This document shows, one piece after another, positions 1 to 7,519 of a DNA stretch of 64,000 nucleotides (within the stretch, counting starts at the first letter, position 1; each line of letters begins with the position of its first letter). The notes under the pieces were generated by a model that was not told the DNA's origin, ran no database searches, and saw nothing but the letters and a program-made list of their open reading frames with translations. The DNA is taken from positions 287,019 through 351,018 of the forward strand of contig NZ_JAAMPJ010000006.1 of NCBI RefSeq assembly GCF_011067745.1, in the 5' to 3' direction. A program made the position numbers and the translations under genes. Source of the DNA: Lentzea alba (GTDB lineage Bacteria; Actinomycetota; Actinomycetes; Mycobacteriales; Pseudonocardiaceae).

Positions 1-89
1 ATGACGTTGAGGAACGTGTCGAGAGACGGCGCGATCGTGCGCTCGTCGAGACTGGGGTCGAGGATGACCATCACTTCGTAATGACGCAT
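1..89 (-). CDS. rpsF: 30S ribosomal protein S6 (N-terminal part only)
   Basis: Small-subunit ribosomal protein S6, cut by the window edge. The minus strand reads MRHYEVMVILDPSLDERT..., the characteristic first beta strand of S6. The ATG is at 87-89, preceded by AGGAGG about 11 nt upstream (97-103 region). In actinobacteria rpsF starts an rpsF-ssb-rpsR-rplI operon, which would continue outside the window. Its position beside a GT87 membrane protein and a ponA-type PBP matches the mycobacterial arrangement. Only 29 codons are visible. Confidence 0.93.
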   Translation of the reverse strand, partial: MRHYEVMVILDPSLDERTIAPSLDTFLNV

Positions 90-118
90 GAGGACCACTC
101 ACCTCCTGTGGACTCGCG

Positions 119-137
119 GCCACGGGCTCTCCGTGGC
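119..137 (-). promoter_or_regulatory. Hairpin in the rpsF leader
   Basis: Perfect 7-bp stem (GCCACGG / CCGTGGC, 5-nt loop) 30 nt upstream of the rpsF start codon. In many bacteria the rpsF leader carries a structure bound by the S6:S18 complex for autoregulation. This hairpin is in the right place, but I cannot confirm the conserved bulge of that motif. It could equally be a weak terminator for the upstream gene ending at 191. Confidence 0.35.
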
Positions 138-190
138 AGGAGGGTCGTCGCGTCAGCAACTGAAGAAGGGTAACAGAGCGCGTCCGGCGA

Positions 191-1132
191 CTACGCAACG
201 GTGCGGCGGAGCACCCAGGTTCGCACCAGCGCGCCCGTCACCAGGGCCAGCATCAGCACCGCGACCAGCACCGGAGCGCCCACGCCACCGGGACCGCCGC
301 CCAGCCTGGGCAGCGCCGTCGCGCGACCGGCGGCCTGCACCTGGTCGCTCTCGTAGCTGTTGCCGTTCGACGCGCGCGGCACCTGCGAGCCGTACCGGAC
401 GCCGGGCGACGGCGAGTACAGGCCGGGCATCGCGAACGGCAGCGAGCCGTAGCTGAACAGCGGCACGCGGCCGAAGTTCGTGCCGAGCGGGTAGAGCGAG
501 AAGTCGCGGTTGCTCGGCGAGCCCGCCGGCACGCCGGGGGTGGTGCCGGGGTTCACACCGGGCTGCTGGCCGGGTTGCGTGCCCGGCTGCGGCTGGGGCT
601 GCTGGGCCGGAGGCTTCGGTGCGCCGGGGATGGCCCCGACGGCCTGCTGCGAGGCGTCGGCGAGGCCCTTCGAGGTGTCCTGGATCGGCGCGGCGACCTG
701 GTTCACGCCGGTCACGGTGATCTGGCAGCCGCTGGTCAGCGTCGCGCGGACGGTCTGGTCGAGGGTGCCGAGGATCGGTCCGAGCAGCGGGAGCTTCTGC
801 AGCTCGGCCATCACCGCGTTCGCGATCGTGGCACCGCTGATGGTGGTCGTGCCGACCTGGACTGCGCCGATCGGCATCGGCTTGGCCTGCGCGAACGCCT
901 GCTTGAACGGGTCCGCGAGCGGCGGTCCGAGCAACGGGACGGCGCGGATCAGGTCCGTGATCGGCTGCGTGACCGCGGCGGGGCTGAGAGAGACGGGCGT
1001 GCCGGGCGTGCCCTGCACCGATGTGGCGCAACTGCCCACGACGATCGGCTCGGCGGCCGTGGCGGGAGTGACTCCCACGGCGGCGGAGACCAGCGTCAGA
1101 AGCGTCGCGGCGGTGACGCTCAGCAGTCGCAT
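191..1132 (-). CDS. Secreted, C-terminally membrane-anchored protein of unknown function
   Basis: 313 aa. There is an N-terminal signal peptide (about 1-27, cleavage after ATAA). The mature region has two Cys (near 34 and 135) and repeated hydrophobic patches, then a Pro/Gln/Gly-rich linker (about 170-205) and a stretch rich in Y, S and P. A C-terminal transmembrane helix (about 288-306) ends in a short Arg-rich tail, so the protein should be displayed on the outer face of the membrane. No catalytic motif is recognisable. It lies just upstream of rpsF on the same strand, so it may share its transcription, and is divergent from nfo. Confidence 0.75.
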   Translation of the reverse strand: MRLLSVTAATLLTLVSAAVGVTPATAAEPIVVGSCATSVQGTPGTPVSLSPAAVTQPITDLIRAVPLLGPPLADPFKQAFAQAKPMPIGAVQVGTTTISGATIANAVMAELQKLPLLGPILGTLDQTVRATLTSGCQITVTGVNQVAAPIQDTSKGLADASQQAVGAIPGAPKPPAQQPQPQPGTQPGQQPGVNPGTTPGVPAGSPSNRDFSLYPLGTNFGRVPLFSYGSLPFAMPGLYSPSPGVRYGSQVPRASNGNSYESDQVQAAGRATALPRLGGGPGGVGAPVLVAVLMLALVTGALVRTWVLRRTVA

Positions 1133-1158
1133 GTGAACCCCTTTCCTACTCTCAAGTA

Positions 1159-1179
1159 ACGACCGTAGGTCCTGGTCGT
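1159..1179. promoter_or_regulatory. Divergent promoter region with a small inverted repeat
   Basis: The 132-bp gap between the secreted protein (start 1132, minus) and nfo (start 1265, plus) must hold both promoters. It contains an inverted repeat ACGACC / GGTCGT (1159-1164 and 1174-1179). No convincing -10/-35 pair stands out. The repeat could be an operator or chance. Confidence 0.25.
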
Positions 1180-1264
1180 GACGCAGACCATCCCCAGTTT
1201 TCGCAATTACTCCTATCGGCGGCGGCTGCGATGGCGTTATGGACGCCGACTACCCTCCTTGTTC

Positions 1265-2035
1265 ATGCGCATCGGGGCCCATGTTCGCGACGACGACCCG
1301 GTCGGCGCCGCGGCCGAACGCGGGGCCGAGGTCGTCCAGTTCTTCCTGTCGGATCCCCAGGGGTGGAAGAAGCCCAAACCACACCCGCAGACGGAGGCTC
1401 TGCTCGCCTCCGGCCTCGAGGTGTTCGTCCACGCCCCGTACATGATCAACATTGCGTCGCTGAACAACAAGATCCGGATTCCGTCCAGGAAGAACGTGAT
1501 CCAGCACGCGGAGGCCGCCGCGACCGTGGGCGCGAAGGGCCTGATCGTGCACGGCGGGCACGTCACGAAGGGCGAAGACCCGTCAGAGGGCTTCGCGAAC
1601 TGGCGCAAGTTCTTCGAACGGCAGGTCGCCGAGGGCGGCTTCGCGGTCCCGGTGCTGATCGAGAACACCGCGGGCGGCGACAACGCGATGGCGCGCTCGT
1701 TCGACAACATCAAGCGCCTCTGGGACGCGGTCGGCGAGTTCGGGTCGGGCTTCTGCCTCGACACCTGCCACGCGTTCGCCGCTGGTGAGGACCTCGTCGG
1801 CATCGTCGAGCGGGTGAAGGCGATCACCGGCCGGATCGATCTGGTGCACCTGAACAGCTCGCGCGACGAGTTCGGTTCCGCACGCGATCGGCACGACAAC
1901 ATCAAGACTGGCACCATCGACGCCGACCAGTTGGTGGCCGTGGTCGCCAACGCCGGATGCCCCGTCGTGGTGGAGACACCGGACGAGGGCCAGGCCGACG
2001 ACATCGCCTTCCTGCGCGACCGCGCCGGCCGGTGA
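1265..2035 (+). CDS. nfo: Deoxyribonuclease IV (endonuclease IV, AP endonuclease)
   Basis: 256 aa. Cleaves the phosphodiester bond 5' of abasic sites in base-excision repair, using a trinuclear zinc centre in a TIM barrel. It begins MRIGAHV, as the family does. Visible metal-ligand motifs are HAPYMIN (about 57-63), HGGH (about 96-99), IENTAGG (about 131-137), CLDTCHAFAAG (about 165-175), VHLNSS near 200, a DRHDNI segment near 210 and the final VETP(DE) near 238. ATG 1265 is preferred over upstream in-frame codons because it matches the family N terminus. The stop overlaps the next start (GTGA), suggesting coupling to the GT87 gene. Confidence 0.93.
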   Translation: MRIGAHVRDDDPVGAAAERGAEVVQFFLSDPQGWKKPKPHPQTEALLASGLEVFVHAPYMINIASLNNKIRIPSRKNVIQHAEAAATVGAKGLIVHGGHVTKGEDPSEGFANWRKFFERQVAEGGFAVPVLIENTAGGDNAMARSFDNIKRLWDAVGEFGSGFCLDTCHAFAAGEDLVGIVERVKAITGRIDLVHLNSSRDEFGSARDRHDNIKTGTIDADQLVAVVANAGCPVVVETPDEGQADDIAFLRDRAGR

Positions 2036-3435
2036 AGACCGTGCACGAGGTGGTGAGCGTGACGCCCGAGCGAGGCGACGGCGGGCGTTTCGTGAACCGC
2101 TTCGGCAGCGCGGCCCTCGTGGTGCTCACGCTGTTGTGCGGGCTCACGCTGCTGCTGGGCTTCATCAACAAGGACCGCTGCACCGGTCCGTCGTTCGACC
2201 AGTGGGGCCGCACGCAGCCGGACTACGACGAGCGCAACAAGGAAGACGTCTGCTACTCCGACATCCAGCACCTCTGGATCGGGCGTGACATCGACCGGCA
2301 CGTCTTCCCGTACGTCGACGGCGACATCAACGACAAGGGCATCCTCATCGGCGGTTCCGTCGAGTACCCGGTGCTCTCCGGCCTGATCATCTGGGCGGGC
2401 GCGATCTTCGCGCACAACGACGCCGAGTACCTGCTCTACTCGTCGCTGCTGATGGCGCCGTTCGGCCTGCTCACCGGCTGGATGCTGGGCAAGCTCGCCC
2501 GCTGGCGCGCGTTGCTGTGGGCGATCGGGCCACCGCTGATCCTGTACGCGTTCCACAACTGGGACCTGCCGGTCGTGCTGTGCTCGGTGGCCGCGGTCTT
2601 CGTGGTGCACCGCTGGAACAGACCACTCGTCGAACGGGCCACGGTCGCGTCCGTGCTGCTCGGGCTCGGGTTCGCGTTCAAGGTCTACCCGGCTGCCTTC
2701 GTGCTGCCGCTGATGCTCTTCGTGGCCACCGGTGGCTGGCGCGGCCAGGAGATGCCGGAGGGCAAGAAGGTCGACATCGCCGGCGCGGTGAAGGTCGGGC
2801 TCGCCTCGATCGTCACGGTCGTGCTGGTCAACCTGCCGTTCGCGATCGCGGGCAGCAAGGGCTGGCTCGCGTCGTTCGAGTTCCAGCAGCTGCGCCGGGT
2901 CGACATCACGACGAACTCGATCTGGTACTGGGGCCTGCGGCCGTTCATCGGTGACGACGCGATGCAGTCGCTGGTCGGCGTCATCTCGCCGATCACGATC
3001 CTGGTGTCGTTCGCGATCGCGGCCGGCTACGGCTGGTGGCGGTTCACCCGCGAGGGCAGCTACCCGTGGATCGCGGTGTCGGGCGCGATGTTGTGCGGCT
3101 TCATGCTGCTGCACAAGGTCCACTCGCCGCAGTACACGCTGTGGCTGGTGCCGTTCCTGGTGCTCCTGCGCGTGCGGTTGATGTGGGCGTACGCCTACTT
3201 CGTGGTCGACCTGGCGATGGGGATCGGCATCTTCCGCTGGTTCTGGGCGATCGAGTTCGGTCAGCCGGCCGGGATCTACGACAGCTTCTCCGCGCAGGCC
3301 GTGATGATCGGCGTGTGGGGTCGTGCGGCGCTGCTCGTCGCGCTGTTCGTGGCGTTCCTCAAGGCCAAGGACGTGACCGAGGACGACCACGAAGATCTCA
3401 AATTCATCCGCGGGGCAGTAGCCGCGAAGGGCTGA
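2032..3435 (+). CDS. GT87-family (DUF2029) integral membrane glycosyltransferase
   Basis: 467 aa polytopic protein with about 10-11 hydrophobic helices. GT87 enzymes are GT-C fold transferases that use polyprenyl-phosphate mannose to extend mannolipids and envelope glycans. Family-like features are the first extracytoplasmic loop with Asp/Cys pairs (CTGP...CYSDI), the EYPVLSGLIIW segment, a PPLILYAFHNWDLP segment and HSPQYTLWLVPF near 355-366. GTG 2032 overlaps the nfo stop by 4 nt. A clear paralogue lies 2 kb away on the other strand (4373-5962). The acceptor cannot be read from sequence. Confidence 0.82.
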   Translation: MKTVHEVVSVTPERGDGGRFVNRFGSAALVVLTLLCGLTLLLGFINKDRCTGPSFDQWGRTQPDYDERNKEDVCYSDIQHLWIGRDIDRHVFPYVDGDINDKGILIGGSVEYPVLSGLIIWAGAIFAHNDAEYLLYSSLLMAPFGLLTGWMLGKLARWRALLWAIGPPLILYAFHNWDLPVVLCSVAAVFVVHRWNRPLVERATVASVLLGLGFAFKVYPAAFVLPLMLFVATGGWRGQEMPEGKKVDIAGAVKVGLASIVTVVLVNLPFAIAGSKGWLASFEFQQLRRVDITTNSIWYWGLRPFIGDDAMQSLVGVISPITILVSFAIAAGYGWWRFTREGSYPWIAVSGAMLCGFMLLHKVHSPQYTLWLVPFLVLLRVRLMWAYAYFVVDLAMGIGIFRWFWAIEFGQPAGIYDSFSAQAVMIGVWGRAALLVALFVAFLKAKDVTEDDHEDLKFIRGAVAAKG

Positions 3436-3453
3436 TCGCCGCACACTGCACGT

Positions 3454-4461
3454 GTGAGGGTGATCATCGCGCTGGCGTTGCTGCTGGTCTGCGGTGCCTC
3501 CGGCGTGCCGGCGCGGTCGGAGGCGATCCGCTGGCTGCCCGTGTGGCAGGCCGTGCCGACGCTCTCGGCCGGGGTGCCGGACCACGTCGTGCGCACGACG
3601 GTCGACCTCGCCGCGGGCGGCACGTCGGTCCGGGTGCGCCTGTCGAACCTGATGGGCATCAAGCCGGTCCGGATCGAGCAGGTCACCGTGACGGCGAACG
3701 GCGAGTCGCGGCAGCTGACGTTCGGCCGGTCGCGCGGCATCACGATCAGGGCGCGCGACGAGGTCTACAGCGACGCCGTGCAGCTCCCGGTGACCAAGAC
3801 GCTGGAGATCAGCACAACCACCCCGGACGGCACACCGTGTCAGGCGCGCGCGTGGAACACCATCACGTCGGCGCGCGCGTACGTCTGTCTCGTGTCGGCG
3901 GTCGAGGTCGCGGGTTTCACCGCGCCGGGCGCCGCGGTGATGTTCGGTGACTCGATCACCGAGGGGTACGCCGAGGGCAGCTGGCCGTCGCTGGTGGAGA
4001 GCGACTACGCGGTGCTGAACGCGGGCATCGGCGGCAACGGCGTGGTGTTGGGCGCCGCGCCGATGGTCACCCGCGTGTACCGGGACGTCCTCTACAGCGC
4101 CGAGGTGCGCAAGGTCGTGATGCTCGGCGGCATCAACGACATCCAGAGCGGCGTCAGCGCGGAGAACGTCATCGCGGGCATCCGCACGGTTCAGCAGCGG
4201 TGCCGCAACGAGGGCGTGGAGTTCAACGTCGGCACCATCACGCCGTGGCGCGGCTGGGTGAACTGGACCGAGGACAGGGAACGGCAGCGCCAGCAGGTGA
4301 ACGCGTGGATCCGCGCCACCTTCCCCGGCCACGTCGACTTCGACGCGGCCGTGCGCGACCCCGCCGACCCGCTCAGACTGCGTCCGGAGTTCGACTCCGG
4401 TGATCATCTGCATCCGAACGCGTCCGCATTCGGTGCAATGGCTCGCCTCGTGCGGGTGTGA
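3454..4461 (+). CDS. Secreted SGNH/GDSL-family hydrolase
   Basis: 335 aa. A signal peptide (about 1-23) is followed by a beta-rich N-terminal domain and then an SGNH esterase domain. Block I is FGDSITEG (Ser near 168), block II has an NAGIGGNG stretch (Gly near 192), block III is GGIND (Asn near 229) and block V is DHLHPN (Asp/His near 317-320). Such enzymes deacylate or deacetylate lipids and cell-wall glycans; the substrate here is unknown. The GTG start lies 18 nt after the GT87 gene, so the pair is probably co-transcribed. Its 3' end overlaps the convergent second GT87 gene by 89 bp. Confidence 0.85.
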   Translation: MRVIIALALLLVCGASGVPARSEAIRWLPVWQAVPTLSAGVPDHVVRTTVDLAAGGTSVRVRLSNLMGIKPVRIEQVTVTANGESRQLTFGRSRGITIRARDEVYSDAVQLPVTKTLEISTTTPDGTPCQARAWNTITSARAYVCLVSAVEVAGFTAPGAAVMFGDSITEGYAEGSWPSLVESDYAVLNAGIGGNGVVLGAAPMVTRVYRDVLYSAEVRKVVMLGGINDIQSGVSAENVIAGIRTVQQRCRNEGVEFNVGTITPWRGWVNWTEDRERQRQQVNAWIRATFPGHVDFDAAVRDPADPLRLRPEFDSGDHLHPNASAFGAMARLVRV

Positions 4462-5962
4462 CGATCCGCCGGTCCGGCGCGTCCTCCATGACACCCGCCA
4501 ACGGGTCGTCACCCGACATCCGCACCTTGTCGCGCTCCGGGTGGTAGATCTCCTTCAGGACGACCACGCACAGCACGATGACGGCCGCGTCCCGCAGCAG
4601 CACGGCGCCGAGGAACCAGTCGATCGGCAGGCCCTTGTTGTCCGTGCCGAGGTAGAAGTACATCCGCGGCACCCACACGAGCGCGTCGAGCGTCATCCAC
4701 GCCAGCAGCAGCTTCCAGCGCGGCAACGCGAGCACCGCCAGCGGCACCAGCCACAGCGAGTACTGCGGGCTCCACACCTTGTTCGTCAGCAGGAACGCCG
4801 CCACGACCAGGAACCCGAGCTGCGCGAGCCGCGGCCTGGTGGGCGCGCTCAGCGCGACGTAAGCGATGCCGGCGCAACACGCGAGGAACAGCACGGAGCT
4901 CACGGTGTTGAGCACCGTCGGCGGCTGCCCCTGCGTCAGTCCGGGGTCGAAGCCCTTCCACCCGGTCCACTGCACGAGCACGTTGTAGATCGTGTCCGGG
5001 TCCGCGTTGCGTTCGGTGTTGAGGCGGAAGAACTCCTTCCACCCCGTGTGCGACGCCGGGTTCAACGCGATCGGCGCGTTGACGAGCGCCCACGCCCCGA
5101 TGGCCGACGCGGTGGTGGTGAGGCCCGCCTTCAAGCGGTCAGAACGCCAGCACAGCAGCAGCAACGGCCCGAGCAGGAACAACGGATAGAGCTTCGCCGC
5201 GCCACCAAGACCTATCAGCGCACCGGCGAGCATCGGCTTCTTACGCGCCCACGCCAGCAAACCGGCCGTGGCGAGCGCGGTCGCGATCGTGTCGAAGTTC
5301 GTGAACGCGTGGACGATGACCAACGGCGACACGGCGACCAACGCCGCGTCCCACATCCGCCGCCGCGCGATCCTCGCAACGGAGAACACGGTTACGAGCC
5401 ACGCCACGGCCAACCAGAACGCCGTGACGTTGAAGTACACGATCACCGTCATCGGCAGGCCGGGGATGAGCGCCACGAGCCCCTGCGCCACCCGAGCGTT
5501 GAGCCACTGGAACACCCCGGTGACGACCGGGTACTCCATGTACCGGACGTGCTCGGTCGGCTTGCCCTCGTCGTCCTTCCACGAGGTGATGTACGGGAAC
5601 GACCCGCGCTGGTCGAGCCGTTCCGCCGTGTAGAGCGGCACGGTGTCGGAGTAGCAGAGCGCCGTGAACTGCTTGCTCCCCCGCCAGTCCAGCTGCACGA
5701 CGCCCTTGTCGTCCACGTACTGCTGGATGCACGGCGACTTCTGCACCCACCCGCCGAGCAACGTCAGCACGGCGAACAACAACACCACCCGCAGGGCTGT
5801 CCAGAAGTAGTTCCTGCCGACCTGGGCGTGCTCGCCGAGCGGACCGCCGAACGGTCTGCTGAGGGTGCGGGCGAGCGACTCCGTCCACGTGGGCGCGACG
5901 CGCTCCTCGTGGGTGAGCGAGTCGGTGTCCTCTGCGGGAAGCTCGGCAGGGCTGCTGGGCAC
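4373..5962 (-). CDS. GT87-family membrane glycosyltransferase, rpsF-ponA locus copy
   Basis: 529 aa, polytopic, with a roughly 55-residue cytoplasmic N terminus and a charged C-terminal tail. Landmarks are YMEYPVVTGVFQW near 138-150, VIVHAFTNFDTIA near 213-225, GGAAKLYPLFLLGP near 250 and NKVWSPQYSLWLVPL near 390-404. It corresponds by position to the GT87 gene next to ponA1 in mycobacteria (known synteny). It is paralogous to 2032-3435: both share EYPV, FKVYP/AKLYP and SPQYxLWLVP. The last 30 codons overlap the SGNH gene on the other strand. Probable role: mannosyl or arabinosyl transfer outside the membrane. Confidence 0.82.
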   Translation of the reverse strand: MPSSPAELPAEDTDSLTHEERVAPTWTESLARTLSRPFGGPLGEHAQVGRNYFWTALRVVLLFAVLTLLGGWVQKSPCIQQYVDDKGVVQLDWRGSKQFTALCYSDTVPLYTAERLDQRGSFPYITSWKDDEGKPTEHVRYMEYPVVTGVFQWLNARVAQGLVALIPGLPMTVIVYFNVTAFWLAVAWLVTVFSVARIARRRMWDAALVAVSPLVIVHAFTNFDTIATALATAGLLAWARKKPMLAGALIGLGGAAKLYPLFLLGPLLLLCWRSDRLKAGLTTTASAIGAWALVNAPIALNPASHTGWKEFFRLNTERNADPDTIYNVLVQWTGWKGFDPGLTQGQPPTVLNTVSSVLFLACCAGIAYVALSAPTRPRLAQLGFLVVAAFLLTNKVWSPQYSLWLVPLAVLALPRWKLLLAWMTLDALVWVPRMYFYLGTDNKGLPIDWFLGAVLLRDAAVIVLCVVVLKEIYHPERDKVRMSGDDPLAGVMEDAPDRRIVTPARGEPLHRMRTRSDADDHRSRTPDAV

Positions 5963-6017
5963 GTGCGGATGTTACGGGCAACACCGTTTCGCCGTGGTCA
6001 ACATCCCTGGACCGACG

Positions 6018-6051
6018 CGACAGGGCCCCGGAGTGTCCCGGGGCCCTGTCG
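6018..6051 (-). terminator. Rho-independent-type terminator of the 6-16 kb cluster
   Basis: Perfect 14-bp stem (CGACAGGGCCCCGG and its complement) with a 6-nt loop, 10 nt after the stop of the 6061-6489 gene. It separates the modular-protein cluster from the GT87 gene. There is no long T tract, as is usual for high-GC actinobacteria. Confidence 0.8.
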
Positions 6052-6060
6052 GTGCGAGCG

Positions 6061-6489
6061 CTATCGGCAGACCGTGCCGCCGTTGATGGAGACCAGCCAG
6101 TTCGGCGGATCCATCAGGATCGCGCCCGTGAAGCAGTAGTAGTCGTAGAGCAGCTGGTTGCGCCAGATGTAGCCGCGCACCTCGCCCGCGCTGATCCAGA
6201 AGCCGCCCTCGTCGTACCTCGGCCCGGGGAACCAGGCCAGGCGCACGAACACGGGGTCACCGGCCTTCTTGGTGAACCAGACGCTGATGTCCGCGCGGTT
6301 GTTGACGATGTCGCCGACACGGATGCAGACGTCACCGTTGCCGATGTTGACGCAGGACGTTCCCTGTTCCAACGCGCTGAACTCCGGCGCGGTGGTGATG
6401 GGCTCGGCCTGGGCGGTGTGAGAAACCGTCAGCAGCGACATGGCGAAAAATGCGGAGAAGAGCAATGCGAGCATGCGTTTGAACGACAT
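6061..6489 (-). CDS. Small secreted Cys-containing protein, unknown function
   Basis: 142 aa. A signal peptide (about 1-28, ending AQA) is followed by a roughly 114-residue mature domain with four Cys (near 46, 55, 118 and 141), likely two disulfides, and many aromatic residues (WFPGPRYDEGGFW, RGYIWRNQLLYDYY). No family is recognised. It is the last gene of the minus-strand cluster, 30 bp after the preceding gene. The leader CCTGGGGGTACACATG is nearly the same as those of other secreted genes in the cluster. The domain could be carbohydrate- or wall-binding; that is speculation. Confidence 0.7.
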   Translation of the reverse strand: MSFKRMLALLFSAFFAMSLLTVSHTAQAEPITTAPEFSALEQGTSCVNIGNGDVCIRVGDIVNNRADISVWFTKKAGDPVFVRLAWFPGPRYDEGGFWISAGEVRGYIWRNQLLYDYYCFTGAILMDPPNWLVSINGGTVCR

Positions 6490-6519
6490 GTGTACCCCCA
6501 GGTTTCGCTACTCGACTCG

Positions 6520-7023
6520 TCAGTTGAAGGTCCTGACCCTGAACCGGTTGATCCGGTCGTTGAACTCGTCGTCGACGTACCAGGTGTCGCCCTTGTACCC
6601 GTTGCTGGACGAATTCGGGTTGTGATCCTGCACGTAAGCGACGGTGTATCCGCACGACCCGTGCACCTCGAACGACGAAATGCGGTTGCGCCACGCCGTG
6701 AAGTTCGTCGCGTCGAGATCGACGACGTAGCCGCTCGAATCGCAGGTGCCGGCGTACCCGTACCAGTTGATCCATCCGTTGTCGGTGTTGTAGTGCCAGT
6801 TGTCGTACCAGGTCATGAGCAACGTGGCGGCCGCCGCCGCGGAGGCGGAAGCAGCCTTCAGCTTGGGCGAGTTCTGACGGCTGTCGCACGTCATCACGGT
6901 GTTCTGCTTGTCCGCACTGGTCACCGCGACGCAGTACTTCTGCCCAGCCGCCGCATCCGCGGGTACGGCGAACGAGCAGAGCAGTGCTCCGACGAGCACG
7001 CCGAGTGGAGCGATTTTACGCAT
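6520..7023 (-). CDS. Small secreted protein, unknown function
   Basis: 167 aa from ATG 7023, chosen because GGGGGA lies 6 nt upstream and a signal peptide follows at once (about 1-25, ADAAA). The mature part has four Cys (near 31, 45, 94 and 124) and is rich in Trp, Tyr and Asn (WYDNWHYNTDNGWINWYGY). This composition is typical of small extracellular beta folds that bind sugars or the cell wall. No known family is recognised. It follows the membrane protein ending at 7046 by 22 bp and should be co-transcribed with it. A longer upstream frame was rejected because it runs through the leader. Confidence 0.7.
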   Translation of the reverse strand: MRKIAPLGVLVGALLCSFAVPADAAAGQKYCVAVTSADKQNTVMTCDSRQNSPKLKAASASAAAAATLLMTWYDNWHYNTDNGWINWYGYAGTCDSSGYVVDLDATNFTAWRNRISSFEVHGSCGYTVAYVQDHNPNSSSNGYKGDTWYVDDEFNDRINRFRVRTFN

Positions 7024-7045
7024 TGCATTCCCCCAGGTGTGAATC

Positions 7046-7519
7046 TCAACTCTGACTTGGCTGTGTGGTCGGACTGAACCTGATTTCTGGGCAGGAAGGA
7101 ATTTCTCGGTAACTGGACTCCGAGTTGCGTCCAAGTGGCTGTTTGAACGTGAAAACCACGCACAGCTCCGACCCTCGTGATCCGAACACGCCGGAGCTGA
7201 CGCCGATCAGTTCCGAGGTGATGGTGATTTCCTCGGCGGTGCGGTTCACCGCGCGGACGGATTGGGACGCACCGGTGGATTCGGCGATGTCGGCATCGGT
7301 CAGTTCACCGTCCTCCGCGCGCTGCCGCAGCTGTGCCATGGTCTTTTCGGCGTTCTCGCGGATGCTTCGCTCCGCCTCGTCTTCCGCGCTCTTGTTCGCG
7401 CTCTGCAAGCCGATCGAGAACCAGATCACGAGGCCGAGCACGACGAGGAGGGTGATCCCGAGCCCCCACACGATGATGGTGAGGGCTCGGGAAGAGGTCG
7501 AAGGACGGCTTGTGGTCAT
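7046..7519 (-). CDS. Single-pass membrane protein with an extracytoplasmic domain
   Basis: 157 aa. One transmembrane helix lies near the N terminus (about 14-36), followed by a charged helical segment (about 40-85, NKSAEDEAERSIRENAEKT, coiled-coil-like) and a C-terminal beta-rich domain with two Cys (near 120 and 140). Type II topology would place the helix and domain outside. Its ATG overlaps the stop of the lytic transglycosylase-SGNH gene (ATGA), so it is translationally coupled to that enzyme. It may be a membrane tether, inhibitor or assembly partner; that is inference from context. No family is recognised. Confidence 0.72.
   Translation of the reverse strand: MTTSRPSTSSRALTIIVWGLGITLLVVLGLVIWFSIGLQSANKSAEDEAERSIRENAEKTMAQLRQRAEDGELTDADIAESTGASQSVRAVNRTAEEITITSELIGVSSGVFGSRGSELCVVFTFKQPLGRNSESSYREIPSCPEIRFSPTTQPSQS

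Noticed and set aside
1237..4512. A 1091-codon open frame on the minus strand opposite nfo, GT87 and SGNH genes
   Set aside because: Arg/His/Asp-rich composition, no domains, and it runs antisense through three well-supported genes.
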